DNA from: Enterobacteriaceae endosymbiont of Donacia simplex
Lineage (GTDB): Bacteria; Pseudomonadota; Gammaproteobacteria; Enterobacterales; Enterobacteriaceae
NCBI RefSeq assembly: GCF_012568645.1
Contig: NZ_CP046192.1
Location: forward strand, 1,981 to 65,980
Reading direction: 5' to 3'
DNA length: 64,000 nt
Part shown: positions 40,567 through 51,405 of the stretch, one piece after another
Position numbering within the stretch: position 1 is the first letter of the stretch
Layout: the number at the start of each line of letters is the position of its first letter
Position numbers and translations under genes: made by a program
Notes under the pieces: generated by a model
The model's database searches: none
Seen by the model: the letters and a program-made list of their open reading frames with translations, nothing else
What the model was told of the DNA's origin: nothing

Positions 40567-41679
40567 TTATTTAATAGGTTTTAATATTAATTTTAAATCT
40601 GATCCTAATTTCTTTATTTTTGTAAAATAAAAATGAGGTACATTAATTATATTTGTAAATTTATGTATATTACATAAATTTAATGACATATTTCCTAATA
40701 ATTTAGGAGCTAAATATATAATTAATTCATCTATTAAATTATAATTAATTAAAGATCCTGATAGAATACTACCTGCTTCTATAAGAAGAGAATTAATCCC
40801 TCTATTACCTAATATTTTAAATAAATTTTTTAAATTAAAATAGTTATTAATTTCAGGAATAATAATTTGCTCTACATAATTAGGCCAATTTTCAAAAGTA
40901 TATTTTGATTTTACTAAAATTATTTTTCCAGGAGATAAAATAATGTTATTATTAGGTTTAATTTTATTTAATCTATCTAAAATAATTCTAATTGGTTGTC
41001 TTAATGATTTTTTAGGATATATTTTTTTTATTTTATAAGATAATTCATTCCATTTAACTAATAAAGTAGAATTATCTTGTAAAATAGTTTTACTTGTACT
41101 TAAGATAGCTGTACTTTTTGCACGTAATGTTTGAACATCTTTTCTCGAAATAATGGAAGATATCCATTTACTATTCCCATTTAGCAATGCAATTTTACCA
41201 TCTAAAGATGATGCTAATTTAAGTTGTATCCAAGGTATACCTGTGTTCATTCTTTTAAAAAATCCATAATTTATAGATTTAGCTTTTTTTGATAAAATAT
41301 TATTAATTATTTCAATTCCTTTATTTTTTAAAAATTTTAATCCTTTACCATTTACTTTTGGATTAGGATCTTTTGAAGCAACTACTAATCTTTTTATCTT
41401 AGCATTAACTAATGCTTTACAACAGGAAGGTGTTAAATTTTTATAATTACAAGGTTCTAATGTTACATAAACTGTTGCTCCTTTAGCATATTGACCTGCC
41501 ATTTTTAATGCATTAATTTCTGCATGAGGTTTACCTGTTTGAAAATGATATCCTTTGCCAATAATTTTTTTATTATTAACAATAATACATCCTACATTTG
41601 GATTAGGAGTTGTAGTAAAAATTCCTAATTTAGCTAATTTAATTGCATGCATCATATAAAATTTATCTATTGAATACAT
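40567..41679 (-). CDS. ribD: Bifunctional riboflavin deaminase/reductase RibD
   Basis: RibD performs two consecutive steps of riboflavin synthesis: deamination of the diaminopyrimidine and NADPH reduction of its ribosyl chain. It has 370 residues (E. coli 367). The zinc deaminase domain shows HAEINAL (His52, Glu54) and PCNYKNLTPSCCKAL (Cys77, Cys86). The reductase domain begins near 150 with IPWIQLKLASSLDGKIAL and LRAKSTAILSTSKTIL. It leads ribD-ribH-nusB. The nrdR gene that precedes it in E. coli is missing. Confidence 0.97.
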   Translation of the reverse strand: MYSIDKFYMMHAIKLAKLGIFTTTPNPNVGCIIVNNKKIIGKGYHFQTGKPHAEINALKMAGQYAKGATVYVTLEPCNYKNLTPSCCKALVNAKIKRLVVASKDPNPKVNGKGLKFLKNKGIEIINNILSKKAKSINYGFFKRMNTGIPWIQLKLASSLDGKIALLNGNSKWISSIISRKDVQTLRAKSTAILSTSKTILQDNSTLLVKWNELSYKIKKIYPKKSLRQPIRIILDRLNKIKPNNNIILSPGKIILVKSKYTFENWPNYVEQIIIPEINNYFNLKNLFKILGNRGINSLLIEAGSILSGSLINYNLIDELIIYLAPKLLGNMSLNLCNIHKFTNIINVPHFYFTKIKKLGSDLKLILKPIK

Positions 41680-41892
41680 AATAACCTTAAAAAATGTTTA
41701 ATATTAATATAATTAGATAAATATTTATAAAAAATAATTTTTTATTTAAATATTTAATAAATATAAATTATTATAATTATATATTAATATATATATAAAA
41801 CATAATTTTTCTAATTATTTAATTAATTATTAAAATAGTTTTAATATAAAAAAATATTTTTAATAAATTTTCTTTTAAGAGATAATATTTAT

Positions 41893-43437
41893 ATGAAAAA
41901 AAAAATAATTCTTTTTGATACTACATTACGTGATGGTGAACAATCACTAAAATCTAATTTAAATACTAACGAAAAAATAAAAATAGCATTAGCATTAGAA
42001 TCGATGGGTATCGATATTATCGAAATTGGATTTCCTATTTCTTCTCCTAATGATTATCAAACTTCTAAAAAAATATCAAATATTATAAAAAATAGTAAAT
42101 TATGTGGTTTAGCGAGATGCAAAGAAAAAGATATAGATATGGTATATAAAGCATTAAAAAAATCTCAAAATTTTAGAATTCATCTTTTTTTAGCAACTTC
42201 TCCTATACATATTATTACAAAATTAAAAACTACTTTGAATAAAATAATAGAAAAAATATCCTTTATGATAAAATATGCACGTAAATATACTGATGATATT
42301 GAATTTTCTTGTGAAGATGGAAGTAGAACACCTATTAATGATTTATGTTTAGTTGTACAAACAGCTATTAATGCAGGAGCTACAACTATTAATATTCCAG
42401 ATACAGTAGGTTATACATTTCCTCAAGAATATTATAATATAATTTCTCATTTAAAAAAAAAAGTAGATAATATAGACAAATGTATTCTTTCAGTTCATAC
42501 ACATAATGATTTAGGTATGGCTGTTGGTAATGCTATTACGGCAATAAATGCAGGAGCGAGACAAATAGAAGGAACTATTAATGGAATAGGAGAAAGAGCA
42601 GGAAATTGTGCGTTAGAAGAAATAATTATGGCTTTATATACAAGAAAAAAAAATATGAATTTTTATACTAATATAAATTATGAAAAAATATATTATACAA
42701 GTAAAATAGTAAGTAGAATTTGTAATATCCCATTAGCTATTCATAAAGCTATTGTAGGAAGTAATGCTTTTTCTCATTCTTCTGGAATTCATCAAGATGG
42801 TATGATAAAAAATAAAAAAACTTATGAAATATTAAATCCAAAAAATATAGGTTTAAATAAAACAAAAATTAATCTTACTTCTAAATCAGGAAGAGCTGCA
42901 GTTAAATATCATATGAATTTAATGGGATACAAAAAAAATACATATGATATTAACATATTATATAATAAATTTATTAAATTAGCTGATAAAAAAGGACAGA
43001 TTTTTAACTATGATTTAGAATCATTAGCTTTTAATAATGAAATAGAAAATAAAACAGAATATTATTCATTAATATATTTTAATGTACAATCTAATTCTAA
43101 TATTTCTATTGCAACAATAAAATTAAAATGTGGGAAAATAATAAAGTTAGAAGCAGCAACAGGATTAGGACCCGTTGATGCAATATATAAAACAATAATT
43201 AGAATAACAAATTATGATATAAAACTTATAAAATATATACTAAAAGCTAAAAATCATACTGAAGAATCAATAGGTCAAGTTAATATTAAAATAAAATATA
43301 AAAAAAAATTTTTTTATGGAATTGGTTTATCTAAAGATATTATTAAAGCTTCAGTTATTTCAATTATTAATTGTCTTAACAGTATTTGGAAATCTGATAG
43401 AGTACAACAAAATATATTAAAAATTAATAAATTTTAA
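41893..43437 (+). CDS. leuA: 2-isopropylmalate synthase
   Basis: LeuA condenses 2-ketoisovalerate with acetyl-CoA, the first step of leucine synthesis. It has 514 residues (E. coli 523). DTTLRDGEQSLKSNL (9-23), SCEDGSRTPIN, NIPDTVGYTFPQEY, SVHTHNDLGMAVGNA (metal-binding His) and NGIGERAGNCALEE are present. The C-terminal regulatory domain is kept but drifted, so leucine feedback may be altered. First gene of leuABCD. No leuL-like leader peptide or attenuator was seen in the 213 bp upstream. Confidence 0.97.
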   Translation: MKKKIILFDTTLRDGEQSLKSNLNTNEKIKIALALESMGIDIIEIGFPISSPNDYQTSKKISNIIKNSKLCGLARCKEKDIDMVYKALKKSQNFRIHLFLATSPIHIITKLKTTLNKIIEKISFMIKYARKYTDDIEFSCEDGSRTPINDLCLVVQTAINAGATTINIPDTVGYTFPQEYYNIISHLKKKVDNIDKCILSVHTHNDLGMAVGNAITAINAGARQIEGTINGIGERAGNCALEEIIMALYTRKKNMNFYTNINYEKIYYTSKIVSRICNIPLAIHKAIVGSNAFSHSSGIHQDGMIKNKKTYEILNPKNIGLNKTKINLTSKSGRAAVKYHMNLMGYKKNTYDINILYNKFIKLADKKGQIFNYDLESLAFNNEIENKTEYYSLIYFNVQSNSNISIATIKLKCGKIIKLEAATGLGPVDAIYKTIIRITNYDIKLIKYILKAKNHTEESIGQVNIKIKYKKKFFYGIGLSKDIIKASVISIINCLNSIWKSDRVQQNILKINKF

Positions 43438-43463
43438 AATTTTAAAATTTTAAGGAATAATTT

Positions 43464-44555
43464 ATGTCAGATATATTTAAAATAGCTATTTTACCTGGAG
43501 ATGGTATTGGTCCGGAAGTAATGAAACAAGCATTAAAAATATTAGAAAAAATTAAAAAATATATAAATAAAAAAATATTTATTGATAATTATGTTGTAGG
43601 TGGAATAGCTATCAATAAATATGGTAATCCTTTACCTAAAAAAACACTATATGGTTGTGAAAATTCTAATGCCATATTATTTGGATCTGTTGGAGGTCCT
43701 GAATGGGATTATTTACCTTTAAATAAACGACCAGAAAAAGGATCATTATTAAAATTAAGAAAACATTTTAATTTATTTGCAAATATACGTCCTGCTTTTT
43801 TTTATAAAAATTTAAGTATTTTAAGCCCATTAAAAGAAAAAATTTTAAATAAAGGTTTTGATATTATTTGTATTAGAGAATTAACAGGAGGTATATATTT
43901 TGGAGTACCTAATGGTAGAAAAAAAAAAGGTATAGATGAATATGCATTTGATACTGAAATTTATTCAAGATTAGAAATAGAAAGAATTGCACATATTGCT
44001 TTTAATTTAGCATTAAAAAGAAAAAAAAAAATATGTTCTATTGATAAAGCAAATGTTTTAAATACATCAATATTATGGCGTGAAGTTGTAACAGATATAT
44101 CTAAACAATATACATCAGTAAAATTAGAACATATGTATATTGATAATGCTGTTATGCAATTAATGAAAAATCCTTCTCAATTTGATATTATATTATGTTC
44201 AAATTTATTTGGAGACATAATATCTGATCAATGTGCAATGATTACCGGATCAGTAGGTAATTTACCTTCAGCTAGTTTTAATCATGATTATTTTGGTTTA
44301 TATGAACCGTCAGGAGGTTCTGCTCCTAATATTGCAGGAAAAAATATAGCTAATCCTATTGCACAAATATTATCACTAGCAATGTTAATTGAATATTCTT
44401 TAAAAGAAAGAAATATAGCTCAAAAAATAAAAAATGCTATTCAAAAAGTATTAGATTTAGGTTATAGAACTAAAGATTTATTTACAAATAGTAAAAATGA
44501 AAAAATTGTTACAACTGATGATATGGGAACATTAATTATGCAATCTATTATATAA
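43464..44555 (+). CDS. leuB: 3-isopropylmalate dehydrogenase
   Basis: LeuB oxidises and decarboxylates 3-isopropylmalate with NAD. It has 363 residues, the E. coli length. [67 protein letters not shown] and [15 protein letters not shown] are family blocks holding substrate and metal residues. The gap to leuA is 26 bp and to leuC 18 bp. A TTTAAGGAA site precedes the ATG. Confidence 0.98.
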   Translation: MSDIFKIAILPGDGIGPEVMKQALKILEKIKKYINKKIFIDNYVVGGIAINKYGNPLPKKTLYGCENSNAILFGSVGGPEWDYLPLNKRPEKGSLLKLRKHFNLFANIRPAFFYKNLSILSPLKEKILNKGFDIICIRELTGGIYFGVPNGRKKKGIDEYAFDTEIYSRLEIERIAHIAFNLALKRKKKICSIDKANVLNTSILWREVVTDISKQYTSVKLEHMYIDNAVMQLMKNPSQFDIILCSNLFGDIISDQCAMITGSVGNLPSASFNHDYFGLYEPSGGSAPNIAGKNIANPIAQILSLAMLIEYSLKERNIAQKIKNAIQKVLDLGYRTKDLFTNSKNEKIVTTDDMGTLIMQSII

Positions 44556-44573
44556 AGAATATAGGTAAAATTT

Positions 44574-45965
44574 ATGGGAAAAACATTATATGAAAAAATA
44601 TATAATAGACATATTATTTGTAATATAAAAAATAATATTAATTTATTATATATTGATAGACATTTTATTCATGAAGTAACTTCACCTCAAGCATTTAAAG
44701 CTTTGAAAAATAAAAATAGAAAAGTTTATAAATCAAATAAAACTTTTGCAACTATGGATCATAATGTATCTACTAAAATAAAAGATATAAATGCATCTGG
44801 TTATATAGCTAAAAAACAAATGGAAACACTTATAAAAAATTGTAATGATTTTAATATTAAATTATATGATATTTATCATCCCAAAAATGGGATAGTACAT
44901 GTTATAGGACCAGAACAAGGAATAACATTACCAGGAATGACTATTGTATGTGGAGATTCACATACTTCTACTCATGGAGCATTTGGATCATTAGCTTTTG
45001 GGATAGGTACTTCAGAAGTTGAACATGTTTTAGCAACTCAAACATTAAAACAAGATCGTGCTAAAAATATGTTAATTAATATTAATGGTAATATATCTAA
45101 AAATATTACAGCAAAAGATATAATATTATCAATAATTAGAAAAGTTGGTATTAGTGGAGGAAATGGATATATTATTGAATTTAATGGTGAAGTTATAAAA
45201 AAATTAAGTATGGAATCTAGAATGACAATTTGTAATATGTCTATTGAAATGGGAGCTAAAGCTGGATTAATTGCACCTGATAATATAACTTTATCATATT
45301 TAAAAAATAAAAAATTTACTCCTAAAAAAGATTTATGGAGAAAAGCTTTAAAATTTTGGAAAACATTATATAGTGATGATGATGCTAAATTTGATAAAAT
45401 TATAAATATTAATATTACAAAATTAACTCCTCAAATTTCTTGGGGTACTAATCCTGAACAAATAATTGGTATAAATGAAAATATTCCGTTAATAAATTCC
45501 TATAAAAATCATAATAAAAAAAAATTAGCTATAAAAGCTTTAAAATATATGGATTTACATGAAGGTATTAAATTAATTAATTTAAAAATTAATAAAGTCT
45601 TTATTGGTTCTTGTACAAATTCTAGAATTGAAGATTTAAGATTAGCTGCAAAAATAGTTGTAGGAAAAAAAATTGCTCCTCATGTTACAGCAATAGTTGT
45701 TCCAGGATCTAATATAGTAAAACAACAAGCAGAAAAAGAAGAATTAGATAAAATTTTTAAGAATGCAGGTTTTGAATGGAGATATGCAGGATGTTCTATG
45801 TGTTTAGCAATGAATAATGATAAATTACAACCAGGAGAAAGATGTGCTTCTACTAGTAATAGAAATTTTGAAGGTCGTCAAGGTCGTGATAGTAGAACAC
45901 ATTTAGTAAGTCCTATTATTGCCGCAATAACAGCTTTATATGGTTATTTTACTAATATAAATTGA
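44574..45965 (+). CDS. leuC: 3-isopropylmalate dehydratase large subunit
   Basis: LeuC and LeuD form the isomerase that converts 2- to 3-isopropylmalate. It has 463 residues (E. coli 466). The 4Fe-4S cysteines are visible in [11 protein letters not shown] and [31 protein letters not shown] and [12 protein letters not shown] are aconitase-family motifs. Cluster assembly would rely on systems such as ErpA, encoded at 58232. leuD follows 7 bp downstream. Confidence 0.98.
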   Translation: MGKTLYEKIYNRHIICNIKNNINLLYIDRHFIHEVTSPQAFKALKNKNRKVYKSNKTFATMDHNVSTKIKDINASGYIAKKQMETLIKNCNDFNIKLYDIYHPKNGIVHVIGPEQGITLPGMTIVCGDSHTSTHGAFGSLAFGIGTSEVEHVLATQTLKQDRAKNMLININGNISKNITAKDIILSIIRKVGISGGNGYIIEFNGEVIKKLSMESRMTICNMSIEMGAKAGLIAPDNITLSYLKNKKFTPKKDLWRKALKFWKTLYSDDDAKFDKIININITKLTPQISWGTNPEQIIGINENIPLINSYKNHNKKKLAIKALKYMDLHEGIKLINLKINKVFIGSCTNSRIEDLRLAAKIVVGKKIAPHVTAIVVPGSNIVKQQAEKEELDKIFKNAGFEWRYAGCSMCLAMNNDKLQPGERCASTSNRNFEGRQGRDSRTHLVSPIIAAITALYGYFTNIN

Positions 45966-45972
45966 GATATAT

Positions 45973-46575
45973 ATGAAAAAAAAAAAATTACAATATAATG
46001 GTATTATAGCTCCTTTTAATATATCAAATATTGATACAGATGTCATTATACCAAAACAATTTTTACAAAGAAATAATAAAACAGGATTTGGAAAAAATTT
46101 ATTTAATGATTGGAGATACTTAGATGATAAAAATAAAATAATTAATCCTAATTTTATTTTAAATAAAAAAAAATTTCAAAATTCAAAAATTTTATTAACT
46201 AGAGAAAATTTTGGTTGTGGTTCGTCTAGAGAACATGCTCCGTGGGCATTATTAGATTTTGGTTTTCATACTATTATTGCTTCTAGTTATGCAGATATAT
46301 TTTATAATAATGCTATAAATAACAAATTATTATTAATTATTTTAAATAAAAAAATAATTGATCAATTATTTTTTATAGTAGAAAAATTTCCTGGTATTTT
46401 ATGTTATATAAATTTATTTCATAAAAAAATTATGATAAATAATCAATTTTTTAATTTTAAAATTAGTGAAGATACAATTAATTTTATTACAAATGATTTA
46501 GATCAAATAGATTTAACAATGAAATATTCTAAAGAAATTAATATCTTTGAAAAGACATATTTTAAGTTTTTTTAA
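45973..46575 (+). CDS. leuD: 3-isopropylmalate dehydratase small subunit
   Basis: LeuD is the swivel domain partner of LeuC. It has 200 residues (E. coli 201). NIDTDVIIPKQFL, LFNDWRYLD, and the active-site loop NFGCGSSREHAPWAL are conserved; the C terminus has drifted. Twelve A residues follow the start codon. It is the last leucine gene; adk follows 17 bp later, a junction not found in E. coli. Confidence 0.97.
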   Translation: MKKKKLQYNGIIAPFNISNIDTDVIIPKQFLQRNNKTGFGKNLFNDWRYLDDKNKIINPNFILNKKKFQNSKILLTRENFGCGSSREHAPWALLDFGFHTIIASSYADIFYNNAINNKLLLIILNKKIIDQLFFIVEKFPGILCYINLFHKKIMINNQFFNFKISEDTINFITNDLDQIDLTMKYSKEINIFEKTYFKFF

Positions 46576-46592
46576 AATGAGAATATTATTAA

Positions 46593-47264
46593 ATGCGTAT
46601 AATATTATTAGGTCCTCCAGGAGTAGGAAAGGGAACTTATGCTAGGTTTATATCTGAAAAATATAATTTACCTAATATTTCTATAGGAAATATATTAAGA
46701 AATTATATTTTAAATAATAAAAACTCTCTTTTAACTAATAAAATAAAAAATTTTATTAAAAAAGGAATAATGGTTCCTGACAATATAACAATTAAAATTA
46801 TTAAAAATAGATTATACAATATAGACTGTAAAAAAGGTTTTTTATTAGATGGATATCCTAGAAATATTGTACAAGCTAATATTCTAAAAAAAGAAAATAT
46901 AAAAATAGATATAATTTTAGAATTTTATATACCAAAAAAACAAATTATTAAAAGAATTATAGGTAGGAAAATACATCTATCTTCAGGTAGAACCTATCAT
47001 ATAATTTTTAATCCTCCAAAAATAAAAGATAAAGATGATATAACAGGAGAAACATTAATAACTAGAACAGATGATAACCTTATTACTATTAAAAATCGTT
47101 TAAAAGAATATTTAAAACAAACTAAACCATTAATTAAATATTATTACGAAGATTATATAAATAAAAAAGTTATTTATAAAAAAATTAACAACACATTATC
47201 TATTTTAGATGTAAAAAAAAAAATAAATAATTTTTTAAAAAAATTTAATATAAAAAAAAAATAA
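46593..47264 (+). CDS. adk: Adenylate kinase
   Basis: Adk interconverts ATP plus AMP and 2 ADP. It has 223 residues (E. coli 214). The P-loop is GPPGVGKGT (7-15), the lid region GRKIHLSSGRTYHIIFNPPK lacks zinc cysteines like E. coli, and LDGYPRN and RTDDN are present. In the AMP site, E. coli Thr31 and Asp33 are replaced by Ile31 and Asn33, while Arg36 stays. A Lys/Asn-rich C-terminal extension is seen. It is joined to leuABCD in the same orientation, suggesting read-through. Confidence 0.95.
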   Translation: MRIILLGPPGVGKGTYARFISEKYNLPNISIGNILRNYILNNKNSLLTNKIKNFIKKGIMVPDNITIKIIKNRLYNIDCKKGFLLDGYPRNIVQANILKKENIKIDIILEFYIPKKQIIKRIIGRKIHLSSGRTYHIIFNPPKIKDKDDITGETLITRTDDNLITIKNRLKEYLKQTKPLIKYYYEDYINKKVIYKKINNTLSILDVKKKINNFLKKFNIKKK

Positions 47265-47380
47265 TTTTTATTTTTTTTATTAAAATTTTAAATGAATAAA
47301 ATTATAATAATTTGTTTATTTACTTTAAATTTGTTATGATTATTTAATAATTAACATTAATTAGTATGGATTATAGTCTA

Positions 47381-48259
47381 ATGTTTACTGGAAGTATTGT
47401 AGCACTCATAACTCCAATGGATATTAAAGGAAATATTTGTAAAAAAAGTTTACAAAAATTAATTAAGTATCATATTAATAATGGCACCAAGGCTATTGTT
47501 ATTATGGGTACAACAGGAGAATCTGCTACATTAACATATAACGAACATATAGATATTATAATGTATGCATTAGATTTTTCAGAAAATAAAATACCTATTA
47601 TAGCTGGAACAGGATTTAATTCTACATCTAAAAGTATAGCAATAATATCTATTCTTGAGAATTCGGGAATTATCGGTTGTTTAAATGTTACTCCTTATTA
47701 TAACCGTCCTACACAAGAAGGTTTATATCAACATTTTAAAGAAATTGCGAATAATACTAAATTACCACAAATTTTATATAATGTTCCTTCAAGGACAGGA
47801 TGTGATTTGTTACCAGAAACAATTTATAAATTATCAAAAATAAATAACATAATGGGAATAAAAGAAGCAACTGGAGATTTATCTCGTATAAATAAAATTA
47901 AAAATTTAGTTAAAAAAAAATTTTTTTTGATTAGTGGTGACGATAAAACTTCCTTTGAATTCATGTTACTAGGTGGTGATGGTATTATATCTGTTACAGC
48001 TAATATTGCTGCATTAAAAATGAGTAAATTTTGTAATTATATGAAAGAAAAAAAAATAAATAAAGCAAAAAAAATTAATAAAGATTTAATTTTATTACAT
48101 AATCAATTATTTATTGAGTCTAATCCAATACCAGTAAAATGGGTAGCAAAAAGATTAGGACTTATCAATAATGATAAAATGAGACTTCCTATGACACAAC
48201 TTACAAAATATAATCAGAAAGTTATAGAAAATACATTAAAAAAATTAAAATTAATATAA
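47381..48259 (+). CDS. dapA: 4-hydroxy-tetrahydrodipicolinate synthase
   Basis: DapA condenses pyruvate with aspartate semialdehyde, the first step of the lysine/diaminopimelate branch. The ATG at 47381 (MFTGSIVAL) gives 292 residues and matches the E. coli start; an ATG five codons upstream at 47366 is possible, and neither has a Shine-Dalgarno. GTTGESATL, TPYYNRPTQEGLYQHF with Tyr133, YNVPSRTGCDLLPET and GIKEATGDL with the Schiff-base Lys161 are present. Its stop overlaps the convergent glyS by 9 bp. Confidence 0.97.
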   Translation: MFTGSIVALITPMDIKGNICKKSLQKLIKYHINNGTKAIVIMGTTGESATLTYNEHIDIIMYALDFSENKIPIIAGTGFNSTSKSIAIISILENSGIIGCLNVTPYYNRPTQEGLYQHFKEIANNTKLPQILYNVPSRTGCDLLPETIYKLSKINNIMGIKEATGDLSRINKIKNLVKKKFFLISGDDKTSFEFMLLGGDGIISVTANIAALKMSKFCNYMKEKKINKAKKINKDLILLHNQLFIESNPIPVKWVAKRLGLINNDKMRLPMTQLTKYNQKVIENTLKKLKLI

Positions 48260-50323
48260 ATTACTAATGTTAATTACTTTTAAAAAATATTTTTTTATAT
48301 GATATAGGATTAAAATTCTATTTTTTTTAATTTTTTTATCTTTATGATTAATTATTACCTTTTTAAAAAAATTATTTATTGGATAATATAATTCTGATAA
48401 TATTAATAATATATTGTAATATTCATTATTTTTAATTTTTAAAATAAATATTTTAGATAATTTAAGAATATGTTTAAATAATATAATTTCTTCTTTATCT
48501 TTTAATAAAGAGATATCTATCTTATTAAGATTATCGATATATTTTATATTTTTTAATAAAATTTTATTTATTCTTTTATAAGTAAAAATTAAAAAATTAC
48601 TTTGTTTTATTTCATTTTTAAAAAATAAATCTAAAGCTTTTATTTTATAATCTAAAATTAATAAATTATTAATCTCATTATCTAAAATAGAAGAAATAAT
48701 ATTTTTTTTATAACCTAAAGATATATACCAATTTTTACATCTCTTTTTTATAAAAAATAAAATTTGCTTTAATATTTTTTTTTTATCAATTATATTTTCT
48801 TTATATAAAGATAAACTAAAAATAATTAATTTAGTTAAATTAATCTTTATTTTTTTTTCGATAATAATACGTATAATAATTAATGTTACATATTTTAAAG
48901 CAAAAGGATCTTTATCTCCAGTGGGTATTAATGATATGCTAAAAATTCCTGTTATAGAGTCTATTTTATCAGCAATAAATAAAATACAAGAAACTATATT
49001 TTTAGGTATTGAATTATCTTTTTTATATTGATACTGTTCTTTAATAGCTTGTATTACATTTTTATTTTCTTTATTATATTTTGCATAATACATTCCAATA
49101 ATTCCTTGTAAATCAGGAAATTCATAAACCATTTGTGTTGCTAAATCACATTTAGATAATTTACTAGCTCTAATACAATCTTGAATATTAACTGTTTTAA
49201 TATTTTTTCCTATATATTGAGATATATTATTTATACGCATAGTTTTTTCAAATAAATTACCTAATTTATTTTGGAAAATAATATTTTTTAATTTATCTAA
49301 ATATTTATCAAATTTTATTTTTAAATCATTTTTAAAAAAAAATTGAATATCTTTAAATCTTGATTTAATTACTTGTTCATGATTATAAATAATTATTTTA
49401 TTATTATTAGTTTCTATATTTATTAATATAATAAAATAAAATGATAAATTTTTTTCCTTATCATATAAAGGAATATATTTTTGATAATTAATCATAATAT
49501 ATTCTAAGATTTCTGATGGTAATGTCAAAAATTTTTTATGAAATTTACCTATTAATAATATAGGCCATTCAACCATAGAAGATAATTCTTCTAAAAAATT
49601 TTTATTTATTTTAGAAATAAGATTTAAATTATTTGCTATTTTTTGTATTTTATTAAAAATAAAATTTTTTCTTTCATTATAATCAACAATAACTTTTCCT
49701 TTTTTAAATAATAATTTATTATATTCTTCCGCATTTTTTAAAATTATTTTTTTTGAACACATAAAACGATGTCCTTGAATAATATTATTAGATTGAAGAT
49801 TTAATAAATTTTTTTTAATATTTTTTTTACCTAAAACTAATACTATATTTCTTATAGGTCTAATAAATTTAAAAAAAGTTTTATCCCAGAACATAAAATT
49901 TGGAATAGAAATAATATTTTTTAAAGAATTAATTATCATATTTGATAATAAATCTTCAATACGTAATCCTTTAATTATTTTTTTATAAAAAAGATATTTA
50001 TTTTTAAAAAAAATATCTTTTTTATTTTTAATATTATATTTTTTTATCCATAATTTTACTATTTTGTTTAAAAAAATATTTTTTTCATTAGATATAAAAG
50101 GTCCTTTAATAGTATAAAAATAATCATTTTGTTTAATGTTTATTAAATATATTTGTAATGCAATACGTCTAGCAGTAAAAAAACATTTTATTTTTTTATA
50201 TTTAAAAGAATTTTTTTTTAATTCGTTTTTAAAATTTATTAAAATTATTTTAGATAATTTTAATAAATAATTAGAAGGTATTTCTTCTATACTAATTTCT
50301 AATAATAATATATTATTACACAT
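48251..50323 (-). CDS. glyS: Glycyl-tRNA synthetase beta subunit
   Basis: GlyS is the large subunit of the heterotetrameric glycyl-tRNA synthetase and binds tRNA-Gly. It has 690 residues (E. coli 689). The start LLLEISIEEIPSNYLLKLSK, the block GHRFM, ELSSMVEWPILLIGKF, and KCDLATQMVYEFPDLQGIMG-like sequence near 395-415 match the family. Otherwise it is strongly drifted to Ile, Lys and Asn. glyQ lies 28 bp upstream; this pair order equals E. coli. Confidence 0.96.
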   Translation of the reverse strand: MCNNILLLEISIEEIPSNYLLKLSKIILINFKNELKKNSFKYKKIKCFFTARRIALQIYLINIKQNDYFYTIKGPFISNEKNIFLNKIVKLWIKKYNIKNKKDIFFKNKYLFYKKIIKGLRIEDLLSNMIINSLKNIISIPNFMFWDKTFFKFIRPIRNIVLVLGKKNIKKNLLNLQSNNIIQGHRFMCSKKIILKNAEEYNKLLFKKGKVIVDYNERKNFIFNKIQKIANNLNLISKINKNFLEELSSMVEWPILLIGKFHKKFLTLPSEILEYIMINYQKYIPLYDKEKNLSFYFIILINIETNNNKIIIYNHEQVIKSRFKDIQFFFKNDLKIKFDKYLDKLKNIIFQNKLGNLFEKTMRINNISQYIGKNIKTVNIQDCIRASKLSKCDLATQMVYEFPDLQGIIGMYYAKYNKENKNVIQAIKEQYQYKKDNSIPKNIVSCILFIADKIDSITGIFSISLIPTGDKDPFALKYVTLIIIRIIIEKKIKINLTKLIIFSLSLYKENIIDKKKILKQILFFIKKRCKNWYISLGYKKNIISSILDNEINNLLILDYKIKALDLFFKNEIKQSNFLIFTYKRINKILLKNIKYIDNLNKIDISLLKDKEEIILFKHILKLSKIFILKIKNNEYYNILLILSELYYPINNFFKKVIINHKDKKIKKNRILILYHIKKYFLKVINISNLY

Positions 50324-50351
50324 AACATTATATTACCTAACTAAATAATTT

Positions 50352-51230
50352 TTATTTTATATAATTATAATATTTTGTAACTATTAATTTTGTCATATTA
50401 CGTAATTTTAAAACATACCTTTGTCTTTCAGTATGTGATAAAAATCTACGTGCTTCTAATAAATTAAAACAATGAGATGCTTTTAAAAGTTTTTCATATG
50501 CAGGGAAAATTAATGGTTTTTCTAATTTTAATAAATAATTTATTTCAGATTCATAATTTTTAAAACAATATATAAGAAAATTAATATTTGTATATTGAAA
50601 ATTATACATAGATTGTTCTATTTCATTTCTATAAAAAATATCTCCATAAGTAATACAACTATGTTTATCTTTATTCCAAATTAAATTAAATATATTTTTT
50701 TCACCTTGTATGTTCATTGCTAATCTTTCTAAACCATAAGTAATTTCTCCTGTTATTGGATTACATATTATACCACCCATTTGTTGAAAATATGTAAATT
50801 GAGTTATTTCCATACCATTTAACCATATTTCCCAACCTATTCCATAGGCACCTAATGTAGGATTTTCCCAATTATCATCAATAAAACGAAGATCATTTTG
50901 TCTTAAATTTAATTTTAATTTTTCTAAAGATTTTAAATATAATATTTGAATATTATAAGGAGGTGGTTTTATTATTACTTGAAATTGATAATATTGTTGT
51001 AACCTATTAGGATTATTACCATATCTTCCATCAGATGGTCTTCTTGATAATTGTATATAAGCTAATTTAATAGGTTTTTCCCCTATTGCATATAAACATG
51101 TCATAGGATGAGATGTTGCTGCTCCAACTTCAATATCAATCGGTTGAATAATACTACAACCTTGTTTTGCCCAATAATTTTGTAAAATAAAGATCATTCC
51201 TTGAAATGTTTTTTCGTTAAATTTTTTCAT
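50352..51230 (-). CDS. glyQ: Glycyl-tRNA synthetase alpha subunit
   Basis: GlyQ carries the class II catalytic core that activates glycine. It has 292 residues (E. coli 303). [51 protein letters not shown] (motif 2), [20 protein letters not shown] and [10 protein letters not shown] are near-identical to E. coli. It is the upstream member of glyQ-glyS. Conservation is much stronger than in the beta subunit. Confidence 0.98.
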   Translation of the reverse strand: MKKFNEKTFQGMIFILQNYWAKQGCSIIQPIDIEVGAATSHPMTCLYAIGEKPIKLAYIQLSRRPSDGRYGNNPNRLQQYYQFQVIIKPPPYNIQILYLKSLEKLKLNLRQNDLRFIDDNWENPTLGAYGIGWEIWLNGMEITQFTYFQQMGGIICNPITGEITYGLERLAMNIQGEKNIFNLIWNKDKHSCITYGDIFYRNEIEQSMYNFQYTNINFLIYCFKNYESEINYLLKLEKPLIFPAYEKLLKASHCFNLLEARRFLSHTERQRYVLKLRNMTKLIVTKYYNYIK

Positions 51231-51405
51231 TTTTTTATATTTAGTATTTAAATATAATTATTTTATATAATTTTTCATAAAAATATAAATTAAAATTTAA
51301 CATATTTTTAATAGAATAAAAATTAATGTTAAAATAATAAATTATTTTAAAATATAAAAAATTTTATACTATATTATAAAATTTTAATATGGATTAAATA
51401 TAAAC

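Noticed and set aside
41680..41892. FMN riboswitch or leu attenuator in the ribD-leuA divergent spacer
   Set aside because: None of the conserved RFN-element sequence and no leucine-rich leader peptide with terminator could be seen; the spacer is simple A/T.
48251..48259. Nine-base antisense overlap of dapA and glyS 3' ends as a regulatory feature
   Set aside because: Short convergent overlaps arise easily in compact A/T-rich genomes; nothing else supports regulation.
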